A stretch of DNA of 64,000 bases, taken from positions 60,001-124,000 of the forward strand of contig JALJCO010012626.1 of NCBI GenBank assembly GCA_023101725.1. Direction: 5' to 3'. Every line of letters begins with the position of its first letter. Positions within the stretch are counted from its first letter, which is position 1. Below are positions 54,912-64,000 of the stretch, piece after piece. The notes under the pieces are model-generated. The model did not search any database. It saw only the letters and a list, made by a program, of their open reading frames with translations, and was not told the origin of the DNA. This DNA is from Atherinomorus stipes. Lineage: Eukaryota > Chordata > Actinopteri > Atheriniformes > Atherinidae. A program made the position numbers and the translations under genes.

Positions 54912-55202
54912 ACATGTCTGCCTCTAAACTTATTTCTGTTTAATCTGGTTTTCAAGGTCTTTTTTTTTATAAGGTCTTCCTTTACATAATATAATTTCTC
55001 TATCTGATTATTATTTTGATAATGTTTTTTGGTAAACCTCTCATTGAGTCTTTGTTTTTATTATTATATCTTGTACTCTGACATATCTTGGAATGTCTGT
55101 GGTTGTTTTTATTGTTTGTTCATTTGTTTGTCTCATTCCATTGTTATTGAATGACAATAAAGTTGATAAAAAAAAAAAAAAAAAAAAAGAGGAGCCTCCC
55201 AT

Positions 55203-55224
55203 TCACTCTGACAGCAGCTGTGGT
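55203..55224 (+). repeat. 22-bp remnant of tRNA-Gly unit between two L1s
   Basis: Between the right target duplication of L1 copy A and the start of L1 copy B, TCACTCTGACAGCAGCTGTG and on is the unit sequence. It links unit 2 left (49878) with unit 2 right (59553). Confidence 0.92.
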
Positions 55225-58200
55225 AGGTACGTAGATGGTAAGGAACTTCGCCATGTGTCAGAAAACTGAATTAAAACCCAAACAGCCCTTTATGAACAGG
55301 CATCTGTGGATTAACCCCATATACTGTCACTACAAGTTAATCTGGGGGGTAAAAGCAATGCAAGGAAGCCACCTTGACTTAATATAAGTTTTCAGTCTGT
55401 TTGTTCTGAACTGATGTCCTAATTGCTTGTTCAAACCACGTTCGATTAACTGTTCATGATTACTTTGAATGCTATCTTCACACTTTGTTTACATGAAGTA
55501 TATGTGATGAGCAGGATTTTTATTTTTTAGATTGTCTATACTATGACAAAGATTTTATTTTGCTATTTTCAAATGTTACATTCCTACATTAACTTCAATA
55601 CAGGAGTCATTTTATATGGTTGACGTTTTCTAGGTAATACTGCGATAGTTATTTATACAAAGTTTATTTCTGGATTTAACTTTGTTATCTGTTAACACAA
55701 GGGGTCTGCGAAATATTGTCAAGAGAAAAGCGTTTTTCTTATTCTGTAAGGAAGCAAAGGCTGATTTCATCTTTCTTTCCTGTTCAGAAGATGAAACGTT
55801 CTGGAAAAATCAATGCGGCAAAGATATTTGGCTATCCCATGGATCTAATAGATCTGCAGGAGTTGCTACCTTAAAAGACAAATTCAGTGGGAAAGTTTTG
55901 GAGAAAAAAATTGATAATAAAGGACATTATATATTTTTGGTTGTAGAAATAAATGCACAACTTATTTTACTAGGGAACATCTATGGATATAATTCTGATT
56001 CAATGAACTACTACTTATTGGAGGATATTGAAGTTACTATTAAATCCCTTACTACCAAATATCCTTCAGCCAAGATTAAACTGGGGGGGACTATAACATG
56101 ATATGGTCCCAAAAACTGGATAGACACCCTCCAAAATCCAGAGATGAAGAAAACAACCTTATCAAGTTTTGCACAAGATTAGATTTGATAGACATATGGA
56201 GACATCGTCACCCAATTGAGAAACAATATACGTGGACCAACAAAAGTCTCTCACACTGCTCTCGCATCGACTTTTGGCTGATTTCAAGTGACATGGATAA
56301 ACAAGTCACAGAAGTTAAAATTTATCCTACAATTATGACTGATCACAAAGCAGTTTTCCTTAAATTAAGTTTGTCAAAGCAACATAGAAAAAATTTTAAT
56401 TATTGGAAATTCAACAATGCTTTGTTGAATAATAAATACTTTATAGAAACTACAAAAAAACTCATGGTACAATATTGTACCATGAGTACAAGCTCTAAAA
56501 ATGATTATGGGAAACAATGGGAATTACTCAAATATGAAATAAGGAAGTTTGCTATTAATCTCAGCAAAGACTTGGCTAAAAGAAAAAAGAGCAAGAATAG
56601 AATTTTTAATCAAAGGTATCACAGACATCACTTTAAATTTATCGGATAATGAACAGTCTTCACAATTAGACTGCCTTCAAATGGAATTGGACAACATTTA
56701 TAAGGAAAAGGCTAAAGGTGCTTTCATACGTTCAAGACTAAAATGGTTGGAAGAGGGGGAGAAAAATAGCAAATATTTTTTTGGCATTGAAAAAAGAAAC
56801 AATGAAAGAAGCTTGTTATCTAAACTAAAAATAAAAGACTCTATAACAGAAGACTATAATGTTATATCAAAATTTGTGTCTAATTATTATACTAATCTTC
56901 ATAAAATGGACATAAGTACTGATTCCTCTGAGATTTTCAACTCTCTTAAAGATGTGAAAAAAGCAAGCGAGATTTTCAGAAAGAATTGTGACGAATCAAT
57001 TTCGATTGAAGAAATAAAATGGGGAATAAATAATCTCAAAATTAACAAATCACCTGGAAATGACGGCCTTACGGCTGAATTTTATCAAGCATTTCCTGAA
57101 GAAATATCAAAATTTCTTCTGGCAGTATATGATGAAGCCATAAGTAATGAAGTTTTACCCCACTCGATGAAGCAGGGTCTTGTAACATTAGTCCCTAAAC
57201 CCAATAAAGACATTTTATTAATTGATAATTGGCGAGGCATCACATTATTGAACAGTGATTACAAAATTTTGGCATCTGTACTAGCCAAACGCCTAAAACA
57301 CGGAATGAATGACATTATTCATGAGTCTCAGAGCGGCTTCATGCCTGGACGCCATATTTCTAATAACATTAGATTAGTTTTAGACCTGATTAATTGTAGA
57401 TATTTACTCTCTGGTGACCCACTTATTCTTTTTCTAGACTTTCAAAAGGCATTCGACACGATCAGCCATGAATTCGTATTTGACACCCTATCCTTTTTAA
57501 ACTTTGGCAATTTCTTCATCAAAGCAGTGAAAACGCTCTATAAAAATAACAATAGCTCTGTCAAACTCATGCATGGAACCTCTCAGAGATTCAATGTGGA
57601 CAAAGGAGTGCGCCAAGGATGCCCAGCCTCACCTTATGTCTTCTTGCTTGTTGCCCAAATATTGAATTATTTAATACTACAAACCCCCTTTAAAGGAATT
57701 AGAATATTTGACCAAGAAATAAAAATATCACAGTTAGCAGACGACACTACTTTATTTTTGGAAAATGATGAACAAGTATCCTTGGCTTTATCTACGATAT
57801 CAAAATTCTCAAAAGTGTCAGGATTAAAACTAACATTAAAAAATGTGAAATTCTGCCCCTTACAAACTGCAATCAATCTGAAATATGTAATATCCCCATC
57901 AAAAACATTATTACTTATCTTGGTATAAAGTTATCAAAAAATCCCAGAGAAATTGTTGACTTAAATATGTTGCCGATGATTCAGGCCATCAAAACAAAGT
58001 TTAATTGTTGGTCTGCCAGAGATCTATCCATATATGGTAGAGTTTTGTTAAGCAAAGCAGAAGGGATGTCAAGAGCAGCCTATGTTTTCTCATCTCTAGA
58101 TATACCTAACTCCACTTGCTCCCAACTTGATAAAATTCTGTTCAAATTTATTTGGAAGAATAAACCTGATAAGATTAAAAGATCCGTTCTCTCAAACCCC

Positions 58201-59552
58201 TTAGCTGAAGGAGGCCTAAATGTGCTGACTTTCACTTCATTTAACCAAATTATAAAAATCAACTGGATTAAAAGATTCCTAAAATGTCCAAATAACATGT
58301 GGAATATTATCCCAAGTAACTTATTTAATACTCTTGGTGGTCTCAACTTTCTATTAATATGTCCTTTTTCCACTGGAAAACTCCCTCTGAAATTAACCAA
58401 CTTTCATAAACAAACTTTATTATGTTGGAATCTTATCTTCAAACATAATTTCTCCCCCACCACTGCATTCTTTGGAACAATGCTTATATATTACACAAAA
58501 ACAAAACACTCTTCCTACATAATTGGTTTGTAAACAATCTTAACACAGTGAGCAGTCTTCAAAATGAAAATCAAGAATTTTATTCATATGAGGTCTATAT
58601 GGAGAAATATGATATTGATACCTCTCAAGAAGAGTTTAACATGGTGATTGAATCTATTCCTATTAATATCATTTCTTTAGCACAGAATTTACACACAGAT
58701 GTTTCTCTATCTTTAACATCCAGTTCTCCGACTATTTCTGGTATTCCGTTTGTAGATGAGAAGAGATGTAACAATGCTTTTATTAGAAATATACTTGATC
58801 CTGTCACTACTCCTACATGTAAACACCGATGGACATTTCTGGACAAAAAACTCTGGAACTTGATCTTCCTGCTACCTCATCAGTATATAATTGTAAACAA
58901 AATCAAAGAAATGTTATTCAAAATTGTGCACAGATATTACCCCTGTAAAGCTAACATCTGTACTTTTTTCCTACTATATGTAACACCTGTACATTCTGTG
59001 GATGTAAAGGAGAAACTATTGAGCATGTTTTTGTTGATTGTTTTCATGTAACTTCTTTTTGGTTTCACCTACAAAGATATATTTCCCAAAAGATAAGAAA
59101 AGAGATTTTACTGAACAAATTTGAAATACTTCTTATTGTCACTAATCCAAATCTTTCAGCCAATGAAAAATATATAATCAATTTAATTATAATTTTAGCA
59201 AAATATTACATACATAAAATGATTTGGCAAAAAAACTTACCCTCCTTTTATAACTTTAAAATTACAGACCTTAAAACATACTGGAACAGCATTGAGAACT
59301 TGAAGAAGAAAAACAATAAATTAACCAAAACAATCAAATTACTTCACCTTTTTAACTTTAATATTTAGCAGATCCCTATGTGTTTTATTTGTTGTATTTA
59401 TTTTGCTTTTTGTTTTTTATTTTACTGAATGAGACTGGATATGTGAATTTATCAACTTGATCAGTTTTTGTCATATATGTTATGTATTTTTATATGTGAA
59501 ATGGATTTTTGACAAATGTTAATAAAACTTGTGGAAAAAAAAAAAAAAAAAA
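55225..59552 (+). mobile_element. 5'-truncated L1 retrotransposon (L1 copy B), different subfamily
   Basis: 4328 bp bounded by a perfect 15-bp target duplication GACAGCAGCTGTGGT (55210-55224 and 59553-59567) and ending in 18 pure A (59535-59552) after AATAAA at 59521. ORF1 is absent and the element begins shortly before ORF2. Its ORF2 protein is clearly diverged from copy A, so this is another L1 lineage. Confidence 0.93.
55682..59368 (+). pseudogene. L1 ORF2 of copy B, frameshifted
   Basis: Endonuclease start SVNTRGLRNIVKRKAFF near 55685. The catalytic GGDYN block near 56086 is lost in this frame because a G run has seven bases where the frame needs eight. TDHKAVFLK is near 56339. Linker KAKGAFIRSRLKWLEEGEKN near 56706. 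Reverse transcriptase: NKSPGNDGLTAEFYQAF near 57044, LILFLDFQKAFDT near 57421, RQGCPASPYVFL near 57611, catalytic LADDTT near 57736. The CCHC knuckle (CTFCGCKGETIEHVFVDC) is near 58990-59043. The stop is at 59366. Further breaks lie near 56600 (A run), 57850-57925, 58490 and 58950. Confidence 0.9.
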
Positions 59553-60454
59553 GACAGCAGCTGTGGTCTGACCCAAGATGGCCGCCCTGCAGGCACGTCA
59601 GCCTCGCGGCCAGCAGCGTCCAATGAGGCGTCGCATAGCGAAGCTGCCGGAAGCTGAGAACATACGACGAAACTGCAAATCTACGCAGTTAATGTGTTAG
59701 CTCCTGATTAAATGTCTTTCCTTTCTAGATGAAAAGGCAAAAAGAAAAAACCCTGATGAGTCGCCGATGATTTTGCTCAAAAATCTCCGTCTCCAGGAAA
59801 AAGCGAAACTTCAAATGTTTCCCATGACAATGAGGAAACAGCGCCACCGCGGTCATAGCGGCCAAAAGTAGATTACATCCGTACTGGTTTAGGACTACCA
59901 TAGAGAATGAATGTGGTTCGGTTTAGGCCGTTTAGCTGAACTGTTCTCGACACCAAATGATCAATAATCTCCTCAACGCTGCTGACGGGAGACTCGACGA
60001 CAGACTGCATCCGTGCGGGACACGGAACGGCGTGTCTGGCGCGTGCAGCCGCGATTTCAGACACAATCCAAACGGAGCAAGACTCCCATAAGATCCATTT
60101 TAAATAGACCACGCCCCTTTCGTGGTGTCCCACGCATTGGTGGTTCAGTGGTAGAATTCTCGCCTGCCACGCGGGAGGCCCGGGTTCGATTCCCGGCCAA
60201 TGCAACTTTATTTTTCTTTTATTTCACAGGAACAAGGTCATTCAATAACATTTTACATTCACAAACAATAACAAACACGGACATTTTTCACAACAATCAA
60301 TGTTGCCGTTTCTGCACAACACATTTAAAAAACACACGTCAACATTTTTACATCAACTCATTCAATCATCAATCAGGACATGAACAGCTTCAGGATTTCC
60401 ATCCAGCTCAAACTAGATCTGATCTAGATTCCAGACTGAGACAGAAACAACTGG
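59553..60454 (+). repeat. tRNA-Gly unit, copy 2 (right part)
   Basis: Resumes at GACAGCAGCTGTGGTCTGAC and follows copy 1 closely through the YY1-like AAGATGGCCGCC motif, the tRNA gene and the downstream spacer. It differs by small indels and point changes, such as AAACAATAACAAACACGG against AAACACGG. Confidence 0.94.
60134..60204 (+). tRNA. tRNA-Gly(GCC), copy 2
   Basis: Identical in all 71 bases to the gene at 49347-49417, with the same boxes, anticodon GCC and downstream T run. Flanks are near-identical over hundreds of bases, so this is a segmental copy. Confidence 0.97.
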
Positions 60455-61050
60455 TCAGGTCTGTTTGCAGGTCCTGAACCAGACCTGGGACAGCTGGATC
60501 CGGTCTTGTATCAGGTCCAGAACCAGACATGGAGAAGATTGATCCGGTCTTGTATCAGTTCCAGAACCAGACCTGGGACAGCTGGATCCGGTCTTGTATC
60601 AGGTCCAGAACCAGACCTGGAGAAGCTGGATCTGGTCTTGTATCAGGTCCAGAACCAGACCTGGAGAAGATTGATCCGGTCTTGTATCAGTTCCAGAACC
60701 AGAACCAGACCTGGAGAAAGTGGATCTGGTCTTGTATCAGTTCCAGAACCAGACCTGGAGAAGCTAGATCTGGTCTTGTATCAGTTCCAGAACCAGACCC
60801 AGAGAAGCTGGATCTGGCCTTGTATCAGTTCCAGAACCGGAACCAGACCCAGAGAAGGTGGATCTGGTCTTGTATCAGTTCCAGAACCGGAACCAGACCT
60901 GGAGAAGCTGGATCTGGTCTTGTATCAGTTCCAGAACCAGACCTGGAGAAGCTGGATCTGGTCTTGTATCAGTTCCAGAACCAGACCTGGAGAAGCTGGA
61001 TCTGGTCTTGTATCAGGTCCAGAACCAGACCCGCAGAAGCTGGATTTGAT
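60455..61050. repeat. 44/50-bp minisatellite downstream of tRNA copy 2
   Basis: About 13 units of CCAGAACCAGACCTGGAGAA GCTGGATCTGGTCTTGTATC AGTT type, some with an extra AACCAG. Longer here than beside copy 1, so the array length varies between units. Confidence 0.95.
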
Positions 61051-61440
61051 GCTTTCTTATATCAGAAATGATGAATAATCGCTGGCAAAACCTCCTCTGA
61101 AACATTCGGTTTCCCTAAACAATGGTGTCGTTGCAGCGTTTGGCCGGATCAGTCCATATCTGACTGCAGAACACACAGCAGTAATCAGATTACTGAGCGT
61201 AAACAGTAAATAAACATGGGTGCTGCAGACATGCTGGTCATGAATGTTCTCGTTAGAGCAGATTATGTTCTGCAGTTTTACTGGTTTAGCTTCCTGGTTT
61301 TAATGTTTTATACGGGCTCTTTGTGTGCTTTGATAAGGTGCTTTCAGATATACTGAACAAAAACAGAAATGCCGGATGTTAAATACAAAAGTTTCACTAA
61401 CATTTGGGTTACACAATATTTCAAAATGTATTTTCATGTG
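61051..61440. other. No gene recognised
   Basis: Spacer between the minisatellite and the inverted dispersed repeat; no coding frame or array. Confidence 0.45.
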
Positions 61441-61850
61441 CGTTCATCTTCTACACACCCAAAAACAGAGGTACAAGACAGGATCATTTCTGTACCTGTA
61501 GGTACATGTGTTACAAATGTTCTCTCAAAAGTACGATATTGGTCTTTATGAGGCCAGAAGTACCTATATACTATGAAAAAAGGCTCCAAAGTAATATAAA
61601 GTACACATTTGTACCATTTCAACCCTAAGGGTACCTGCAGCATTGAAAAATGTGTGTAGCTTGTACAATAACTATAAATAGCAGTACTTCTAAACAGTAG
61701 TATAATTATAGTTATTATATTATGATTTTCATAATAATCATAGTAATAATTATATGTATAATTATATATGTGTTTGGCCTAATATTTCTATAATAATTAT
61801 TCATTTATTATTAGCATCTTTGATTGTTGTCATAATCTCTATTTTATGTA
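61441..61850 (-). repeat. Inverted copy of dispersed repeat at 590-985
   Basis: Read on the minus strand it follows the copy at 590-985 almost base for base, from the AT-rich palindromic block to the GGTACC and CTCTGTTT segment. Confidence 0.78.
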
Positions 61851-62395
61851 TTCAATGTAATCCAAGTGTCCTGAGTGTGTATACTGTAAAACATACCATA
61901 TTTACAGCAATAAATTTCACAATATTATTAATTAAATATAATTGTGTTTGTAATTTAGTAAATTTTAATTTAACAAGACTCGTTGGAGTTAACCATTTAA
62001 TATGAGTAGATTTAATTAAAATACAAGTTCAACTTAATTTTTTCTGTCTAGTTTTATCAAATTAGATTGACTTATGTCTGTTGAAGGCATTTTACATTAG
62101 TTTGATTTACACTAATACTTTAGGTTAACATTGATCCGACTAAATATGTTTGGGTAAAATTAACTTGAGATTATTGTGCTATCTAAACTCATTAGAAACA
62201 AGTAAAAAAAAAAAAAGGCATATGGGTCGGGAGAAGGTACTAGAATGATCCAATCAAAGTGACGTGGGCAGAGCTGGACACCCAGCCCCACCCTTCCCTG
62301 CTGATAGAACCGGACCCTTTCTGAACCTTCTACACGACACTTTTGTCATTCAAAGATGCAAGACTGACAGACTGATGCTGTTTTTCTACATGTTT
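61851..62395. other. AT-rich spacer, no gene
   Basis: AT-rich to about 62215, with an A run at 62202-62214, then mixed sequence. No coding frame or RNA gene. Confidence 0.5.
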
Positions 62396-62414
62396 ACCAG
62401 GAACGAACACATGA

Positions 62415-62645
62415 TACAAGACTGGATCCAGCTTCTCCAGGTCTGGTTCTGGTTCTGAAACCGATACAAGACCAGATCCACCTTCTCCAGGTCTGTTTCT
62501 GGACCTGATACAAGACCAGATTCAGCTTCTGCGGGTCTGGTTCTGGACCTGATACAAGACCAGATTCAGCTTCTGCGGGTCTGGTTCTGGACCTGATACA
62601 AGACCAGATCCAGCTGTCCCAGGTCTGGTTCTGGACCTGCAAACA
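62415..62645. repeat. 44-bp minisatellite beside tRNA copy 3 (inverted)
   Basis: About 5 units, reverse-complemented relative to the arrays at 49611 and 60455 (CCAGATCCAGCTTCTCCAGG style). Confidence 0.93.
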
Positions 62646-62659
62646 GACCTGACCAGTTG

Positions 62660-63670
62660 TTTCTGTCTCAGTCTGGGATCTAGATCAGATCTAGGTTGAG
62701 CTGGATGGAAATCCTGAAGCTGTTCATGTCCTGATTGATGATTGAATGAGTTGATGTAAAAATGTTGACGTGTGTTTTTTAAATGTGTTGTGCAGAAACG
62801 GCAACGTTGATTGTTGTGAAAAATGTCCGTGTTTGTTATTGTTTGTGAATGTAAAATGTTATTGAATGACCTTGTTCCTGTGAAATAAAAAGAAAAATAA
62901 AGTTGCATTGGCCGGGAATCGAACCCGGGCCTCCCGCGTGGCAGGCGAGAATTCTACCACTGAACCACCAATGCGTGGGACACCACGGAAGGGGCGTGGC
63001 CTATTTAAAATGGATCTTATGGGAGTTTTGCTCCGTTTGGATTGTGTCTGAAATCGCGGCTGCACGCGCCAGACACGCCGTTCCGTGTCCCGCACGGATG
63101 CAGTCTGTCGTCGAGTCTCCCGTCAGCAGCGTTGAGGAGATTATTGATCATTTGGTGTCGAGAACAGTTCAGCTAAACGGCCTAAACCGAACCACATTCA
63201 TTCTCTATGGTAGTCCTAAACCAGTACGGATGTAATCTACTTTTGGCCGCTATGACCGCGGTGGCGCTGTTTCCTCATTGTCATGGGAAACATTTGAAGT
63301 TTCGCTTTTTCCTGGAGACGGAGATTTTTGAGCAAAATCATCGGCGACTCATCAGGGTTTTTTCTTTTTGCCTTTTCATCTAAAAAGGAAAGACATTTAA
63401 TCAGGAGCTAACACATTAACTGCGTAGATTTGCAGTTTCGTCGTATGTTCTCAGCTTCCGGCAACTTCGCTATGTGACGCCTCATTGGACGCTGCTGGCC
63501 GCGAGGCTGACGTGCCTGCAGGGCGGCCATCTTGGGTCAGACCACAGCTGCTGTCAGAGTGAATGGGAGGCTCCTCACATCTGTTTAATCTCATGGAAGA
63601 TACGTCAGAAATGGAATAAAATTTCACAATAAGCACTCACATGCCTCTGCCATTTCAATAACCGAGGGAA
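62660..63670 (-). repeat. tRNA-Gly unit, copy 3, inverted and uninterrupted
   Basis: The reverse complement of units 1 and 2. Importantly it runs unbroken across the region where the L1 elements sit in unit 2 (63535-63600), so it shows the empty target sites. Together with unit 2 it forms an inverted pair with arms over 1.4 kb. Confidence 0.94.
62904..62974 (-). tRNA. tRNA-Gly(GCC), copy 3
   Basis: Same 71-base gene on the minus strand, anticodon GCC, intact A and B boxes, T run downstream on the minus strand. Confidence 0.97.
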
Positions 63671-63674
63671 ATCT

Positions 63675-64000
63675 CCAGGTCTGGTTCTGGACCTGATACA
63701 AGACCAGATCCAGCTTCCCCAGGTCTGGTTCTGGACCTGATACAAGACCAGGTCCAGCTTCTCCAGGTCTGGTTCTGGAACTGATACAAGACCAGATCCA
63801 GCTTCCCCAGGTCTGGTTCTGGACCTGATACAAGACCAGGTCCAGCTTCTCCAGGTCTGGTTCTGGAACTGATACAAGACCAGATCCAGCTTCCCCAGGT
63901 CTGGTTCTGGACCTGATACAAGACCGGGTCCAGCTTCTCCAGGTCTGGTTCTGGAACTGATACAAGACCAGATCCAGCTTCCCCAGGTCTGGTTCTGGAC
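63675..64000. repeat. 44-bp minisatellite, runs off window edge
   Basis: Seven or more units of CCAGGTCTGGTTCTGGACCT GATACAAGACCAGATCCAGC TTCC type, alternating GGACCTG and GGAACTG forms, giving an apparent 88-bp double unit. Array continues past 64000. Confidence 0.95.

Larger units (their letters stand above)
49879..55188 (+). mobile_element. Full-length L1 retrotransposon (L1 copy A)
   Basis: 5310 bp bounded by a perfect 14-bp target duplication GAGGAGCCTCCCAT (49865-49878 and 55189-55202). It has a 5' leader of about 225 bp starting with a CAAGATGGCGGC motif at 49895, an intact ORF1, a spacer of about 290 bp, a broken ORF2, an AATAAA signal at 55157 and a tail of 21 pure A (55168-55188). 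Two-ORF structure, coiled-coil ORF1 and the C-terminal CCHC of ORF2 define L1. The intact ends suggest a recent insertion. Confidence 0.95.

Overview
This window looks like non-coding-rich vertebrate DNA, most likely from a teleost fish. It carries Tc1-like elements, hAT-type MITEs with 8-bp target duplications, L2-like and L1 LINEs, a tRNA-derived SINE and an unusual load of minisatellites. The only host protein gene I can name is a tmem47-like gene (four-pass membrane protein of the claudin/PMP22 group). It lies on the minus strand in three exons: exon 1 at 41034-41259, exon 2 at 22251-22391, exon 3 at 20649-20825. Its first intron is about 18.6 kb and consists mostly of arrays and transposons. 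Read as given, exon 3 has two one-base deletions, which are either sequencing/assembly errors or real damage.

Layout. 1-20.6 kb, beyond the 3' end of tmem47: a dispersed repeat whose inverted copy lies 60 kb away, a foldback element, a Tc1-like transposon whose transposase contains a 1.9-kb minisatellite, two decayed LINEs, nested hAT MITEs and seven further arrays. 20.6-41.3 kb, the tmem47 gene: intron 2 is mostly an 11-bp array; intron 1 holds a 3.1-kb 16/20-bp array, an L2 tail, two Tc1-like copies, several hAT MITEs (two with arrays inside), a GGACCT array and a 25-bp array. 41.3-48.1 kb, upstream of tmem47: GC-rich promoter with a CRE palindrome, a 29-bp array, 700 bp of TG-rich repeat, a tRNA-derived SINE, one unidentified exon-like segment and a 46-bp array split by a clean hAT MITE. 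48.1-64 kb: three copies of a unit carrying an identical tRNA-Gly(GCC) gene, two direct and one inverted. Two L1 elements of different subfamilies are inserted 31 bp apart in the same unit, each with a perfect target duplication and a pure poly(A) tail.

How it fits together. The identified functional genes are tmem47 and three tRNA-Gly genes; nearly everything else is mobile or tandem DNA. Two processes recur: transposons inserted in transposons, with flanks and related copies that reveal empty sites, and minisatellites arising inside transposons. Most long open frames here are products of tandem repeats and are not genes. All family names rest on recognition of motifs by eye; no database search was possible.
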